DNA from: Paenibacillus xylanexedens
GTDB lineage: Bacteria > Bacillota > Bacilli > Paenibacillales > Paenibacillaceae
Reading direction: 5' to 3'
Assembly (NCBI RefSeq): GCF_007680605.1
Contig: NZ_VEIO01000001.1
Location: 3,167,276-3,231,275, forward strand
Length of the DNA stretch: 64,000 nucleotides
Position numbers and translations under genes: made by a program. The notes under the pieces are model-generated. The model was not told where the DNA came from and did not search any database. It saw only the letters and a list, made by a program, of their open reading frames with translations. The first letter of the stretch is position 1. The number at the start of each line of letters is the position of its first letter. Of this stretch, positions 46,252 to 56,018 are shown in pieces.

Positions 46252-49200
46252 CTAATGAGGTACCTGAGCTTGAAAATCATCACGGCTGGATTGATCCGCA
46301 TGATACCACACCACATCTCCATCTCTCATCGGCCAACTTATCGCCTGTTCATCCACTGGACTGAGGTTAAAACCTTCCAATTGCCATTGATTCATTAATG
46401 GCGCGTGCATATATTGCAGATGAGGCGCAAGTGTATTGCCATTTTGTAACGTTTCCAGATTAAAGTTCACCACGATGTAACCATCTTGCAAAAATACAGC
46501 AGCCTTGTCATCCAGCAAAGTTTCTCTGGCTAGACGCTCCAGATTCGTGCCTTTGGGAACGGCGTATACATCCGCTGGCAGACTATATTCTCCGTACCAG
46601 CGCTGTATGGCGGCATTCGCCCGATCTACATCCACCCCGGAAGGAAGGTCCGTTTTGGGGCCCATAAGTGTACGAATCTGTGACGGGAGAATCATCCAAT
46701 CGTACCTGCCTATCCAGGTTTGACGATGCGACGTCTGGGTTACAAACCGAACCATTGCCTGATCCAGCGTATACAACTGCCGATCTTCTGGTGTCCATTC
46801 ATGGATGTACTGATAGCGTGCTGTATCGCTGAGTTCCATTCCAGACACGTTTCGTAGCCTTGCGTTCAGCACTACATAACGCTTCTCAACATCCTGTGCA
46901 GATCCAATACGGATAAGTTGTTGCTGCCCTCGATGGTAGTACAAATCTACTTCCTGCCTCTTGGTTCCGTCTTTGGGGATATAAAAGAAGGTTGGTGTGA
47001 TTCGGATACCATCCTGTTTGCCAAACATATTCCCCTTGGTCTTCACATCAAACTTAAAGTGATAACCTGTCTTCACAGCAACATTGCGGTATCCCTGCAC
47101 AGGGTGGCTACCTGGGCGGATTGGCAAAACAAACGGAATCAAATTGCCCCTCGGATCTCCATCAATTTCATTTGTTCCTGTCCAGTAGTTAACACCCGTA
47201 CGCTCGGGACTTCCTGGTCGTTGACGAAACACCTTCTCCCAATGATAGTCCGCGATATCTGTGATTCGAAAATCATACAATCGCCCTATGACCTCCACAG
47301 CTACCGTATCCGTTGCGACATGATGTGCCAGATCCGTATTCGCATCAGGTTGTTCTGTGAACTGCATGGGTGCATTCTCTGCGGTGTTGCGGAACTCAAT
47401 CTGATAGTCGCCTTCATCGATCCAGACAGGAAGCACAAAGGTAGTATCCAGCTGATTGACGGGAATATCGACCCAGGTTTTGGCTGGAATAAAGCTACTT
47501 TTGCCATCCGTGTAAACATCGAACGGGAAACGCACCTGTTTACTGCGAAAATACTTCCCGTAATCGCGATTTCCGTAACCTGGATAACGTGCTCCATCTA
47601 GATGTTGTCCTGACGTGGGGATACGAACCAGAAATGGACGCTCCAGAATTAACGCTGCCCGCATAGGATCTGGCTTTGTTTTCTGGTTATGCGGCTGGTC
47701 ATCCGAAACCCAAGCATAGTTAACCACGGGTGTATGTACCGTGACCGGATTGATTCCGGGAATTGAAAACCGCTGATTTTGTCCACCGTTTACGTTTTCA
47801 GGCAGTAGTCCGTAGAATATCTCACCCGTGCTCGGCTGATCTGCTTTGTTCATCAGTGTGTTCTGAATGGTTAATCTGTTCTGATATAACACATCATCCC
47901 CGATCATATGAGGCTGCGGAATCATTCCAGGTCTGGGGGCTTCCTTCTGGGCCGGGCTATTATTCATAATAGTCGCACCATTAAAAACCACTTTGTCATT
48001 GTTAACCGTATTCTCTTGAACCACCGCTTCTGCTTCTGCTTGAAAAAGTGAAGTTTCATTCGGCGTAGGCGGTTCAGTGGAACCACCCGGGACAGTTTGG
48101 GTACCCAGATCAATCTCGCGGCATGGCGAAGGTTTGACATGGCTCTGCACAGCATTGTCCGTCATGGATTGCAAAGTTGGAGGTGTGTATGAATTTGGTG
48201 TCAGCGTAACCATACCTCCGTAACCACCAAGCGCATAGTTAGACACCTTGGCTTCATTTAATTTGTAAACCTCTAAGTTATCAATCTGCCAGTAACTATA
48301 TCCCCTTGTTACTCGCATCGATTGATCACCTGGCACATCACGTTCTTTGGGCTCTGGTTGTGTGCCTGGATCCCCCTCACCGCGAGAGGGTCGTCCTGGT
48401 ATTGTCCACGTTTTATGATACGTCTTCTTGACTTTAACATCATAGGTCACTGTGCCCGTCATGTTCACCCATCGGTGCTGAAACAAATACCCCTTGGCGA
48501 GAACATTTGCATACAGATCTTCCGACGTTGGGATCCCACGTGTAACATCAAACTTCTCGGCACCCCGGATGTCTGCTCTGAGCACCCCTTGAACCGAAGG
48601 GTCCATCACTTTAGCTTCAAGGACTGCGCCTCGACTTGGTGGACTGATGCTAACCGGACAGGCATTCGCAGGATCGTTTCCTGGATCTTCACCGCCCGTG
48701 TCTCCTCCACCTCCGCCATTAGAGCATTCCTTGACCTCAAGCTCTTGTTCAGCCTGTTCGTCTATACGCTGGGTGGTATCCAGGAAATGAGCTTTGATGA
48801 TCGTAGTACCCACAATGCCCTTTGTTGTAATTTTGCCATCGGCACCGATTGTCGCCACAGAAGCATTCGAGCTGCTCCACGTCAATTTGGGATGCACCGT
48901 CAATTTATGAATACTTCGATCCGATTTGGTAAGGACCGCTTCCGCCTGTAATGGCGTTGTCGTGGATTTGCAGGCATTGGGCAGGTTCACAACCAGTCCC
49001 GGTTCAGACGTCACGGTAACGGTAGCTGTATCCGAAATAAGATATGTACCATTGTTCCAGATTGCACGTACCGTAACCGTTCCAGGGCTCTCTGCTTTTA
49101 ACATACCTGTCTTAAGTTCAATGCTCGCAACCGCTTCGTCCGAAGAAAACCATTTAATCTCCGTCTCCCTGCCAGATACTTCGACGCCCTCACTCCACGT

Positions 49201-49944
49201 TGTGGATCCATAGCCTTTGGTCTTTACTTTGGCTACCATCTGTTTGGTCTGGCCAATGGTTAGGGTAGTATCCGGTGTAACGTCAATTTCTTTTTCTTCA
49301 TAAATCTTACCTTCCCAAAAGATACTGACGGGCGTGTGGTACACCATTCTAAACTTCGGCTTCCCCCCTGGTCTAGTTCCAAACTGTTCTCTTTCAAAAA
49401 AAGTATATCCCTTACCAGTGTATGTTCGAATATCTGCATTACTCTCACTCGTAACCCGTGGAATTCCTATTCCTTCATAGCTGTTAACTTGCTGATATCT
49501 AACACCATTAGGATCATCTTTTAACTTAATATCTGTGACCATTGAGGATTCAATATTATTCCCTCTATAGGGTTTCCAATTTTCTGGAGGCCATCGTCTC
49601 ATATTCAAGTTGTCTGGTATTTCTGTTCTCACAGGGTAAGCATCCTCATCTGTTCCTCCGTTAGCTACATCTATGTGAGTGCCTTGATATTCCGCCCTAA
49701 ACTTGCCTGAATCAAGTTGATACCAGTAAACACCCGGTTTCCCCTCTGTTTCTTCTGCATCTACAATTACTGCCGAACCCTTCATGAATTTAGGCCCATA
49801 TTGTTCTGCTGCAGCATTAACCCCAAAGACATAATTTGAGAAATAATATAGCAAAGTTATAAAACACGTGATAAAACAAGTTCTAATTAAACGTTGGACG
49901 TTAATTGTAGAAGAATTTTTTTTATTTAATTTAACCACCACCAA
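46252..49944 (-). CDS. Large secreted Ig-like (Big_2) protein, DUF5704-like
   Basis: This 1230-residue exported protein has a signal region (LIRTCFITCFITLLYYFSNYVFGVNAAA). A unique domain covers about 45-225. Two Big_2 Ig-like domains cover about 225-315 (TLTIGQTKQMVAKV, AVASIELKTGMLKAESPGTVTV) and 325-410 (LTWSSSNASVATIGADGKIT). A Gly-rich linker (CSNGGGGGDTGG) leads into a long C-terminal region of beta character that I remember from DUF5704-type proteins. It starts 6 nt after the SLH gene with TTG/GTG/GTG and no clear SD, implying coupling. It probably acts at the cell surface; function unknown. Confidence 0.75.
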   Translation of the reverse strand: MVVVKLNKKNSSTINVQRLIRTCFITCFITLLYYFSNYVFGVNAAAEQYGPKFMKGSAVIVDAEETEGKPGVYWYQLDSGKFRAEYQGTHIDVANGGTDEDAYPVRTEIPDNLNMRRWPPENWKPYRGNNIESSMVTDIKLKDDPNGVRYQQVNSYEGIGIPRVTSESNADIRTYTGKGYTFFEREQFGTRPGGKPKFRMVYHTPVSIFWEGKIYEEKEIDVTPDTTLTIGQTKQMVAKVKTKGYGSTTWSEGVEVSGRETEIKWFSSDEAVASIELKTGMLKAESPGTVTVRAIWNNGTYLISDTATVTVTSEPGLVVNLPNACKSTTTPLQAEAVLTKSDRSIHKLTVHPKLTWSSSNASVATIGADGKITTKGIVGTTIIKAHFLDTTQRIDEQAEQELEVKECSNGGGGGDTGGEDPGNDPANACPVSISPPSRGAVLEAKVMDPSVQGVLRADIRGAEKFDVTRGIPTSEDLYANVLAKGYLFQHRWVNMTGTVTYDVKVKKTYHKTWTIPGRPSRGEGDPGTQPEPKERDVPGDQSMRVTRGYSYWQIDNLEVYKLNEAKVSNYALGGYGGMVTLTPNSYTPPTLQSMTDNAVQSHVKPSPCREIDLGTQTVPGGSTEPPTPNETSLFQAEAEAVVQENTVNNDKVVFNGATIMNNSPAQKEAPRPGMIPQPHMIGDDVLYQNRLTIQNTLMNKADQPSTGEIFYGLLPENVNGGQNQRFSIPGINPVTVHTPVVNYAWVSDDQPHNQKTKPDPMRAALILERPFLVRIPTSGQHLDGARYPGYGNRDYGKYFRSKQVRFPFDVYTDGKSSFIPAKTWVDIPVNQLDTTFVLPVWIDEGDYQIEFRNTAENAPMQFTEQPDANTDLAHHVATDTVAVEVIGRLYDFRITDIADYHWEKVFRQRPGSPERTGVNYWTGTNEIDGDPRGNLIPFVLPIRPGSHPVQGYRNVAVKTGYHFKFDVKTKGNMFGKQDGIRITPTFFYIPKDGTKRQEVDLYYHRGQQQLIRIGSAQDVEKRYVVLNARLRNVSGMELSDTARYQYIHEWTPEDRQLYTLDQAMVRFVTQTSHRQTWIGRYDWMILPSQIRTLMGPKTDLPSGVDVDRANAAIQRWYGEYSLPADVYAVPKGTNLERLARETLLDDKAAVFLQDGYIVVNFNLETLQNGNTLAPHLQYMHAPLMNQWQLEGFNLSPVDEQAISWPMRDGDVVWYHADQSSRDDFQAQVPH

Positions 49945-49950
49945 AATGTT

Positions 49951-51276
49951 CTATTGATAGATCTGAACTTCTTTACCTGTGTCATCTTTTATTGTATATC
50001 CGCCTTGTACAGTGTCTAATGTATGTGACGTCCAAAATCTAAATGGGATATCTTTCTTCAAAACCTTACTTGAATCATCAGGTAATGTAACAAATCCCTT
50101 CAGTTTCAAATACTCCTCATTAAATAATCGCTGGACTGGTATAGCTCTGTTATTATTTGCTCTAGCGAAAGTTAAAAGATTCGACTTCTCCAATTTAGAC
50201 GTAAATGTAATATCAGCATACGTAGAGAAGCGACCTACCTGAGCTCTAGTTAAGTTTTCTTGGTCTACAAACAACTCAGCGTATAAGCCCCTAGCTTGTT
50301 TTCCTCGAGTATCTACGACAATAAACCTATGATATTTCATGACACCAACTTTATTTTTAAGTGTATACTCCGTGTTGACGATATCTTTGAAACTTCCTTT
50401 GATATACTTATAATTACTAATCGTCGTTAAATTCGTACCTGTCGTGCCTACTTCCCGCATCTCGTTCAGGTCGCTGTACTTGGAAGCATCCGTACCCTCC
50501 ACATCCATGTAGCGAAGCAGAATAGCGGAAACCTCCGCGCGAGTTGTCGTATCTGCCGGTTTTAACGTGCCGTCTTGAAATCCACCGACAATTCCTGTTC
50601 CGCGCACTAGGGCGAGGTACGGAATCTGCTCATCACGGATCGTTCCGCGGTTTACTTCAGGCGTAGGCAGTAAGGTGTTTTTCGTATCATTAAAAGCATT
50701 CTGAAAACTGCTGTCCGACTTGATCAGTCCGTTTGCAATCCACTTCATCATTTCATATCGCGTCAGCTCCGTATTGGGCTTAAAACCGCTGGCATAATCA
50801 CCAGCGTCAATAAAGCCTTGTCCCACCAACTGGCGGACAGCCGTTTCAGACCAATGCCCTTGAAGATCAGGGAAGGACACCTCTTCCTCCTCTTGCCCCT
50901 GTGCTTTCTCGATTCTGGTCGCGCGAGCTAGTATTGCAGCGTATTCCCCGCGAGTGATCTTACCGTTCGGGCGGAATGTGCCATCCTGATAGCCGGAAAT
51001 CAAATTTTTCCCATATGCTTTTGCAATCGTTGCCTGAGCCCAGTGTCCTTTGATATCGCTGAACCGACTCACTGCGCTGTCACTCGTTCCTGCAGCACTG
51101 ACCACTCTCGTCCACTGCCCGGACCCCATTCCAAAAGAAAGACATGTCCCTACCATCATGGTTGCTGTCAAGAACGTCATCATATAAGCAAATCTTCTTT
51201 TCTTCTTCCCTTGAGCCACTCGCTTCATCTTCAATCTGTTCACGCTCCTATGTACCTTAGTATGGGGATGCTTCAT
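49951..51276 (-). CDS. SLH-domain surface protein
   Basis: This 441-residue exported protein has a signal region MMTFLTATMMVGTCLSFG, cleaved near VSA, then three SLH domains. These are about residues 70-113 (FSDIKGHWAQATIAKA, GYQDGTFRPNGKITRGEY), 133-178 (FPDLQGHWSETAVRQL, GFKPNTELTRYEM) and 195-262 (GGFQDGTLKPADTTTRAEV). They bind pyruvylated wall polymer. A C-terminal domain of about 170 residues is unrecognised. It is cotranscribed with the Ig-like protein and may anchor it. ATG 51276 has a poor SD; TTG 51234 lies behind AGGAG at 10 nt and may be the true start. Confidence 0.88.
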   Translation of the reverse strand: MKHPHTKVHRSVNRLKMKRVAQGKKKRRFAYMMTFLTATMMVGTCLSFGMGSGQWTRVVSAAGTSDSAVSRFSDIKGHWAQATIAKAYGKNLISGYQDGTFRPNGKITRGEYAAILARATRIEKAQGQEEEEVSFPDLQGHWSETAVRQLVGQGFIDAGDYASGFKPNTELTRYEMMKWIANGLIKSDSSFQNAFNDTKNTLLPTPEVNRGTIRDEQIPYLALVRGTGIVGGFQDGTLKPADTTTRAEVSAILLRYMDVEGTDASKYSDLNEMREVGTTGTNLTTISNYKYIKGSFKDIVNTEYTLKNKVGVMKYHRFIVVDTRGKQARGLYAELFVDQENLTRAQVGRFSTYADITFTSKLEKSNLLTFARANNNRAIPVQRLFNEEYLKLKGFVTLPDDSSKVLKKDIPFRFWTSHTLDTVQGGYTIKDDTGKEVQIYQ

Positions 51277-51460
51277 TTACTCAAACGACTGACATGCTTA
51301 TTAAACACACACCAAAATATAAAACCTAAATTTGGAATTATAATCAATATTCTACCATGTATAACCGGTATTTTGGTATCATTTTCATACCTCCCCATGA
51401 TTCTAAGGTGACTATCTCCCCCCTCCTTGAGACCTACTCTGTATTCTAAAAAAGACAAAA

Positions 51461-51490
51461 AAGGCCACGAATCCGCAGATTCATAGCCTT
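51461..51490 (-). terminator. Terminator of the rhamnogalacturonan-type operon
   Basis: AAGGCTATGAATC-TGCG-GATTCGTGGCCTT is followed by TTTTGTCTTTT on the minus strand. Confidence 0.8.
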
Positions 51491-51596
51491 ATGCTTTAAG
51501 GTGTGGTCTCACTTATTAAATTATGGAATTTTTACTCTATTATAGAATAAACTTATTCCTTGCATGAAATCAACCTTTTTTTTATGTCAGTCTCAT

Positions 51597-53126
51597 TTAT
51601 TTCCCGTTCAGCTCTTTATACGAAGCTTCCAGTTCTGTAATCAGCTGGTCACCGCCTGCTTTTCTCCAGTTGGCAATTTCCTGTTCCCAGCCAGCATCAT
51701 CAATTTTACCCATAATGTACTTGGTCTGCGCATCCCAAATCATCTGATCCAGCTCCTGACCGCGCTCTGTATAGATCACGGAGGAAAGCGTAAGTGCAGG
51801 ATTAGCAATTGCATACTGTTCGTTTTCACGAGCCATCTTCGCGCCTTTCATACCAATAGGAACATCAACCAGTTCAGGCACATTGTATCCTTCGACGCTC
51901 AACAGATTATCACGATACGGTTTGACCTCACGCTGGTAAGCATCAAAGTCTTTCAGTTCCGTTTTACCGTCAGCGGTCTTGCTGTAGTGCACATCAAGTA
52001 AACCACGCAGTTGCAACGTGCTGAGTTCCTCGTCCATCAGCTGATCCAGGAAGGTGAGCACCTTCTTGAGCTGCGCTTCATCCGTCACAGATGCTTTTGG
52101 GATGACAAGCATACCGTAGTTTCCAGGCTCACCCGCAATGCGAATGCCATCTGGCCCTTGAAACGGCGCTACATCAATGATACCATCCGGTGCGTTAGGT
52201 GTGAGCCGTTGCTGGGATGATTTCCCGTTCTGGGCGACCCCGTTCAGTTTCATGGCAACGAGACCTGAATCCATTTTTTTGTCCGCATCGGAAGGGTCCA
52301 GTGCAGGGAAATCACTATTGATCAGCCCTTCATTAAACAATCGCTTGAACAGCTTCATCGTATCCACATATTCGGGAGTCAGGAACTCTGGTGTTAATTT
52401 ACCAGCGTCGTCTACACCCCATTTGTTGACTCCACCAATACTTACAGCAATCCGGGTCAGCGGTGAAGATACACCCTCGTTATACTTTTTAAACAACAAC
52501 GCACCATACGTATCTTCCTTGCCATTGCCATCTGGATCATCCTTGCGGACAGAACGCATAACCTCATACCAATCATCCAGATTTTTCGGGATATCCAGTT
52601 TCAGCTTATCAAACCAGTCTTTCCGATATACGATCGCCGTTCGTCCGATATCCCGGAAATTCGGGATGCCGTAGATTTTACCTTCGATCTTGATGTTATT
52701 AAAATGAGCCTCCGACTGGGCAGACAAGTTTTTGTAATCTTTCAGGTAAGGCCCGAGTTCCCAGAACAATCCGGTCTTGGCCGCATTAAAAGTTGTAGGT
52801 ACATAATTGACACGCATAATCGTTGGCATCTCCCCCGATGCCACCATGACATTTACTTTGTCGTCAAACGCCGATTGCGGAATCCACTGCACGTTTACAT
52901 CGGTATTCGTGTATTCCTCAATCTTCTTCTCGATTGCATTTTCCTTAGCGGGTACATCACCCACCTGCATCAATGAAATGGAAATGGGCATTTTGCCTTC
53001 TCCGGCGGCTGGAGTTTTTTCTCCCCCACATCCAGCCAGCAAACCGGCAGACATCGCGCCAACAATAACGAAGCTTCCTACGCGAAACATTGGACTCTTT
53101 GAACGTTTTGGACTTTTTGGACTCAT
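51597..53126 (-). CDS. LplA/YtcQ-type sugar-binding lipoprotein, second copy
   Basis: This 509-residue lipoprotein has basic start MSPKSPKRSKSPMFR, a hydrophobic stretch and lipobox LLAGC. The mature protein (SLMQVGDVPAKENAIEKKIEEYTNT, RTAIVYRKDWFDKLKLDIP) is a large family-1 solute-binding protein as in LplA/YtcQ. It is clearly paralogous to the protein encoded at 54376-55875 and follows the GH105 gene by about 120 nt. It captures an oligosaccharide, probably an unsaturated rhamnogalacturonan product. AAAGGAGAG is 8 nt before ATG 53126, which also places the signal peptide correctly. Confidence 0.88.
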   Translation of the reverse strand: MSPKSPKRSKSPMFRVGSFVIVGAMSAGLLAGCGGEKTPAAGEGKMPISISLMQVGDVPAKENAIEKKIEEYTNTDVNVQWIPQSAFDDKVNVMVASGEMPTIMRVNYVPTTFNAAKTGLFWELGPYLKDYKNLSAQSEAHFNNIKIEGKIYGIPNFRDIGRTAIVYRKDWFDKLKLDIPKNLDDWYEVMRSVRKDDPDGNGKEDTYGALLFKKYNEGVSSPLTRIAVSIGGVNKWGVDDAGKLTPEFLTPEYVDTMKLFKRLFNEGLINSDFPALDPSDADKKMDSGLVAMKLNGVAQNGKSSQQRLTPNAPDGIIDVAPFQGPDGIRIAGEPGNYGMLVIPKASVTDEAQLKKVLTFLDQLMDEELSTLQLRGLLDVHYSKTADGKTELKDFDAYQREVKPYRDNLLSVEGYNVPELVDVPIGMKGAKMARENEQYAIANPALTLSSVIYTERGQELDQMIWDAQTKYIMGKIDDAGWEQEIANWRKAGGDQLITELEASYKELNGK

Positions 53127-53248
53127 GAACCATCTCTCCTTTTGGATAAACCTATCGTTCAGCGGACTTGCCCTCATTCCTCAATCATAGATGCCTTCAT
53201 CCCCGTAATGTATGCGCTATCATAATGCTTTGGAGAAAAGAACCGGCA

Positions 53249-54352
53249 TTATGCCAGTTCCATCTCTACCCCTGCCAAAATAAACGGAGCAACCGATTTC
53301 GGATCATTGATACGAATCGATTCAGTCACATAGTACTCATAGGACCCGTCACGATAAGGAGTTCCTCCAAGGCCCGCTCCCCCATTGCATTGTGTCAGGG
53401 AAAGCACACCCTCCCGGTCTGTTTGCAACAGATGTTGCAAGAGACCTTGATATCCTTTTTCCGCAATCGCTTTGAACTTGCCGCTCAAGTACCCTTTGCG
53501 CACACCCTTAGCAAGGGCATACACAAACATCGAGGTGCCCGAAGCCTCCAGATAATTCCGCTCACGTCCTGGCTGATCGAGCAGATGCGGCCACAACCCT
53601 GTCTCCTGATCCTGTACATGGAGAAGCGCATTTGCGAGTCGCTCGAAAATACCGATAATCTGGCCACGTTGTTCATGATCCACTGGCAGATAATCCAGCG
53701 TATCTACAACCGCCATCACGTACCAGCCCACTGCCCGGCTCCAGACATGTGGTGAGCATCCCGTATCTCCGGAGCTCCAGCGTTGCTCTCTGCTCTCGTC
53801 CCAAGCGTGGTAGAGCAAGCCACTGCGTGGATCACGAGTTTGTGCTTCCACCAACAGCAATTGCAAAGCAGCCTTGTCAAACCACTTCTCTTCACCAGTC
53901 ACGGCTCCATATTGAGTCAGATAAGGTGTCGCCATATACAATCCATCCAGCCACATTTGGAACGGATAGATTTTCTTGTGCCAGAAACCGCCCCCACTTG
54001 TGCGCGGTTGTCCTTTCAGCTGCGTCATCAGCAACTCCGAAGCTTTGCGATACTTTTCCTGGCCCGTTTTCTCCAGCAGGAAAAATAACGATTTACCCTG
54101 ATTGATCTGATCCAGATTATATTCCTCAATCGTATAGGAACGGATCGTTCCGTCTTCCTGAATGAAATGATCCATGAGTTCCTGAATATAGTCAAAATAT
54201 CTCTGTTCACCTGTACGAGCGTACAATTCTTCCAATGCTTTGAGCAGACACCCATTCTCATAATGCCAGATTGAATACAGCTCATGGTTACGATAACTCT
54301 CCATAAACTGGTCAGCCATGCGCATCGGTGTATGTTGTAACGTTTCCTTCAT
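53249..54352 (-). CDS. GH105 unsaturated rhamnogalacturonyl hydrolase (YteR/YesR type)
   Basis: This 367-residue cytosolic (alpha/alpha)6-barrel enzyme has family segments YENGCLLKALEEL, YPFQMWLDGLYMATPYLT (with the catalytic Asp in WLDG), GLLYHAWDES, SRAVGWYVMAVVDTLDYLP and YLEASGTSMFVYALAKG. It removes the unsaturated galacturonyl residue from lyase-made disaccharides after import. Placement between two solute-binding genes and behind the permeases supports that. GGAGG is 7 nt before ATG 54352, and the gene starts 23 nt after the first binding-protein gene. Confidence 0.93.
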   Translation of the reverse strand: MKETLQHTPMRMADQFMESYRNHELYSIWHYENGCLLKALEELYARTGEQRYFDYIQELMDHFIQEDGTIRSYTIEEYNLDQINQGKSLFFLLEKTGQEKYRKASELLMTQLKGQPRTSGGGFWHKKIYPFQMWLDGLYMATPYLTQYGAVTGEEKWFDKAALQLLLVEAQTRDPRSGLLYHAWDESREQRWSSGDTGCSPHVWSRAVGWYVMAVVDTLDYLPVDHEQRGQIIGIFERLANALLHVQDQETGLWPHLLDQPGRERNYLEASGTSMFVYALAKGVRKGYLSGKFKAIAEKGYQGLLQHLLQTDREGVLSLTQCNGGAGLGGTPYRDGSYEYYVTESIRINDPKSVAPFILAGVEMELA

Positions 54353-54375
54353 GATCAAACCTCCGGTTTCGCTCC

Positions 54376-55875
54376 TTATTGAGCCTGTTTTTTGTAATCC
54401 TCGGCATATTCCTCGCGGATTTTGGTACCGCCTGCATTAGCCCAATTCTCAATTTCCTTTTCCCAGCCGCTTTGATCGATCTTGCCCATAATGTATTTGG
54501 TTTGCGCATCGGCAATCATCTGATCCAGGTCCGCTCCGCGGTCACCATATGTTGGAGAATACAACGTCAATGCAGGGTTAGGTACTGCATGTTCTGCCAG
54601 TTCCTTTACCAAAGCTGTTCCTTTTTCTCCAAGCTCGGTGTCCTTCAGTTTAGGTACATTGTAACCATCAACATAAGGGAAATTATCCCGATATGGTTTC
54701 ACTTCACGCTGGAAGGCATCAAAGTCACTCATTTCCACTTCGTTGTCTCCGACTTTGGTGTAATGTTTGCCTTCCAAACCACGCATAAGCAGCGTTGCCA
54801 TCTCCGGATCCATCAATTTATCCAGGAAGGAGAGCAAGCTTTTCAGTTCCTCTTCCGATTTTACCGTTGCTTTCGGGAAAGCCAGAATGCCCGAGTTACC
54901 TGTCTGCCCAGCTACACGGTCTCCATTTGGCCCTAACAGACCGGCAATATCTACAACACCGTCCGGATTGTTTTTCGACAGACGTTCTTGTTGGCTTTTA
55001 CCATTCTGCGCCACACCTACACGCATACCGACTACGCCGGAATCATACTTTTTCTCCGCTTCCGTTGAATCAAATACAGCAAAATCCTGGTTTAACAATT
55101 TCTCTTCATACAAACGTTTCAGCAAATCCATCACTTGCATATATTCCGGTGTCATGAATTCCGGTGTAAAGCTACCGTCGCTCTCAACCTTCCATTTGTT
55201 CGGTGCGCCAAAGCTTACACCAAGACGAGTGGTAAAAGAATACTGATCTTCGTTATACTTTTTGAACAACATTAATCCAAACGTATTCGCCTGTCCATCG
55301 CCGTCCGGGTCGGAAGTAGACAATGTCTTGATCGTTTCATACCATTCATCCGGTGTTGTTGGTACTTTCAGATTCAACTTGTCGAACCAATCTTTGCGGT
55401 AGATAACAGTCGCTCGTGCAATATCGGAGAATACCGGTACGCCATAAATTTTCCCTTCAACCTTGATGTTGTCAAAGAAACGTCCGTTTTGGGCAGAAAG
55501 GTTTTTGTAATCATTGAGTAAAGGTCCGACTTCCCAAAACACGTCATTCCGCATCGCGTTGGTCACCGTTGGGTTATATTGCACCTTTACGATTTTCGGC
55601 ATGTCGCTGGAGGCGATCATGACATTAATTTTGTCATTGTACGCAGATGCCGGAATCCACTGGATGTCCAGTTTGGTGTTGGTGTACTCTTCAATTTTTT
55701 TCTGTACCTCGTTGCCCTTGCTCGGCACGTCACCCACCTGTGCAATAGCGATAGATACATTCTGCACGCCGCCTTCGGCAGCCTGACCTTCATCTGATCC
55801 GCATCCTGCCAGTAAACCGGTCACCAAAGCCAGTGTACTCAGAACAGCTACGGCTTTCTTTTTTGTTGCCTTCAT
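54376..55875 (-). CDS. LplA/YtcQ-type sugar-binding lipoprotein, first copy
   Basis: This 499-residue lipoprotein has signal MKATKKKAVAVLSTLALVTG and lipobox LLAGC. The mature N-terminus (SIAIAQVGDVPSKGNEVQKKIEEY) and IARATVIYRKDWFDKLNLKVP nearly repeat the downstream paralogue. It is the binding component for the two adjacent permeases; no dedicated ATPase is present, so a shared MsmX-type ATPase is expected. GGGAGG lies 7-9 nt before the ATG at 55875. Confidence 0.9.
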   Translation of the reverse strand: MKATKKKAVAVLSTLALVTGLLAGCGSDEGQAAEGGVQNVSIAIAQVGDVPSKGNEVQKKIEEYTNTKLDIQWIPASAYNDKINVMIASSDMPKIVKVQYNPTVTNAMRNDVFWEVGPLLNDYKNLSAQNGRFFDNIKVEGKIYGVPVFSDIARATVIYRKDWFDKLNLKVPTTPDEWYETIKTLSTSDPDGDGQANTFGLMLFKKYNEDQYSFTTRLGVSFGAPNKWKVESDGSFTPEFMTPEYMQVMDLLKRLYEEKLLNQDFAVFDSTEAEKKYDSGVVGMRVGVAQNGKSQQERLSKNNPDGVVDIAGLLGPNGDRVAGQTGNSGILAFPKATVKSEEELKSLLSFLDKLMDPEMATLLMRGLEGKHYTKVGDNEVEMSDFDAFQREVKPYRDNFPYVDGYNVPKLKDTELGEKGTALVKELAEHAVPNPALTLYSPTYGDRGADLDQMIADAQTKYIMGKIDQSGWEKEIENWANAGGTKIREEYAEDYKKQAQ

Positions 55876-56018
55876 TCATGAAAACCTCCCTTTTTGATAT
55901 ACAGTCACAGCCTTAAAGCTTTAAAATCTAACAACCTTATAACTTTCCGGTTCTCCAATTTCAGCCATGGACTGATCTTTACAATTCAGTAATACGCTTC
56001 ACACCAAACGCGCACTAA

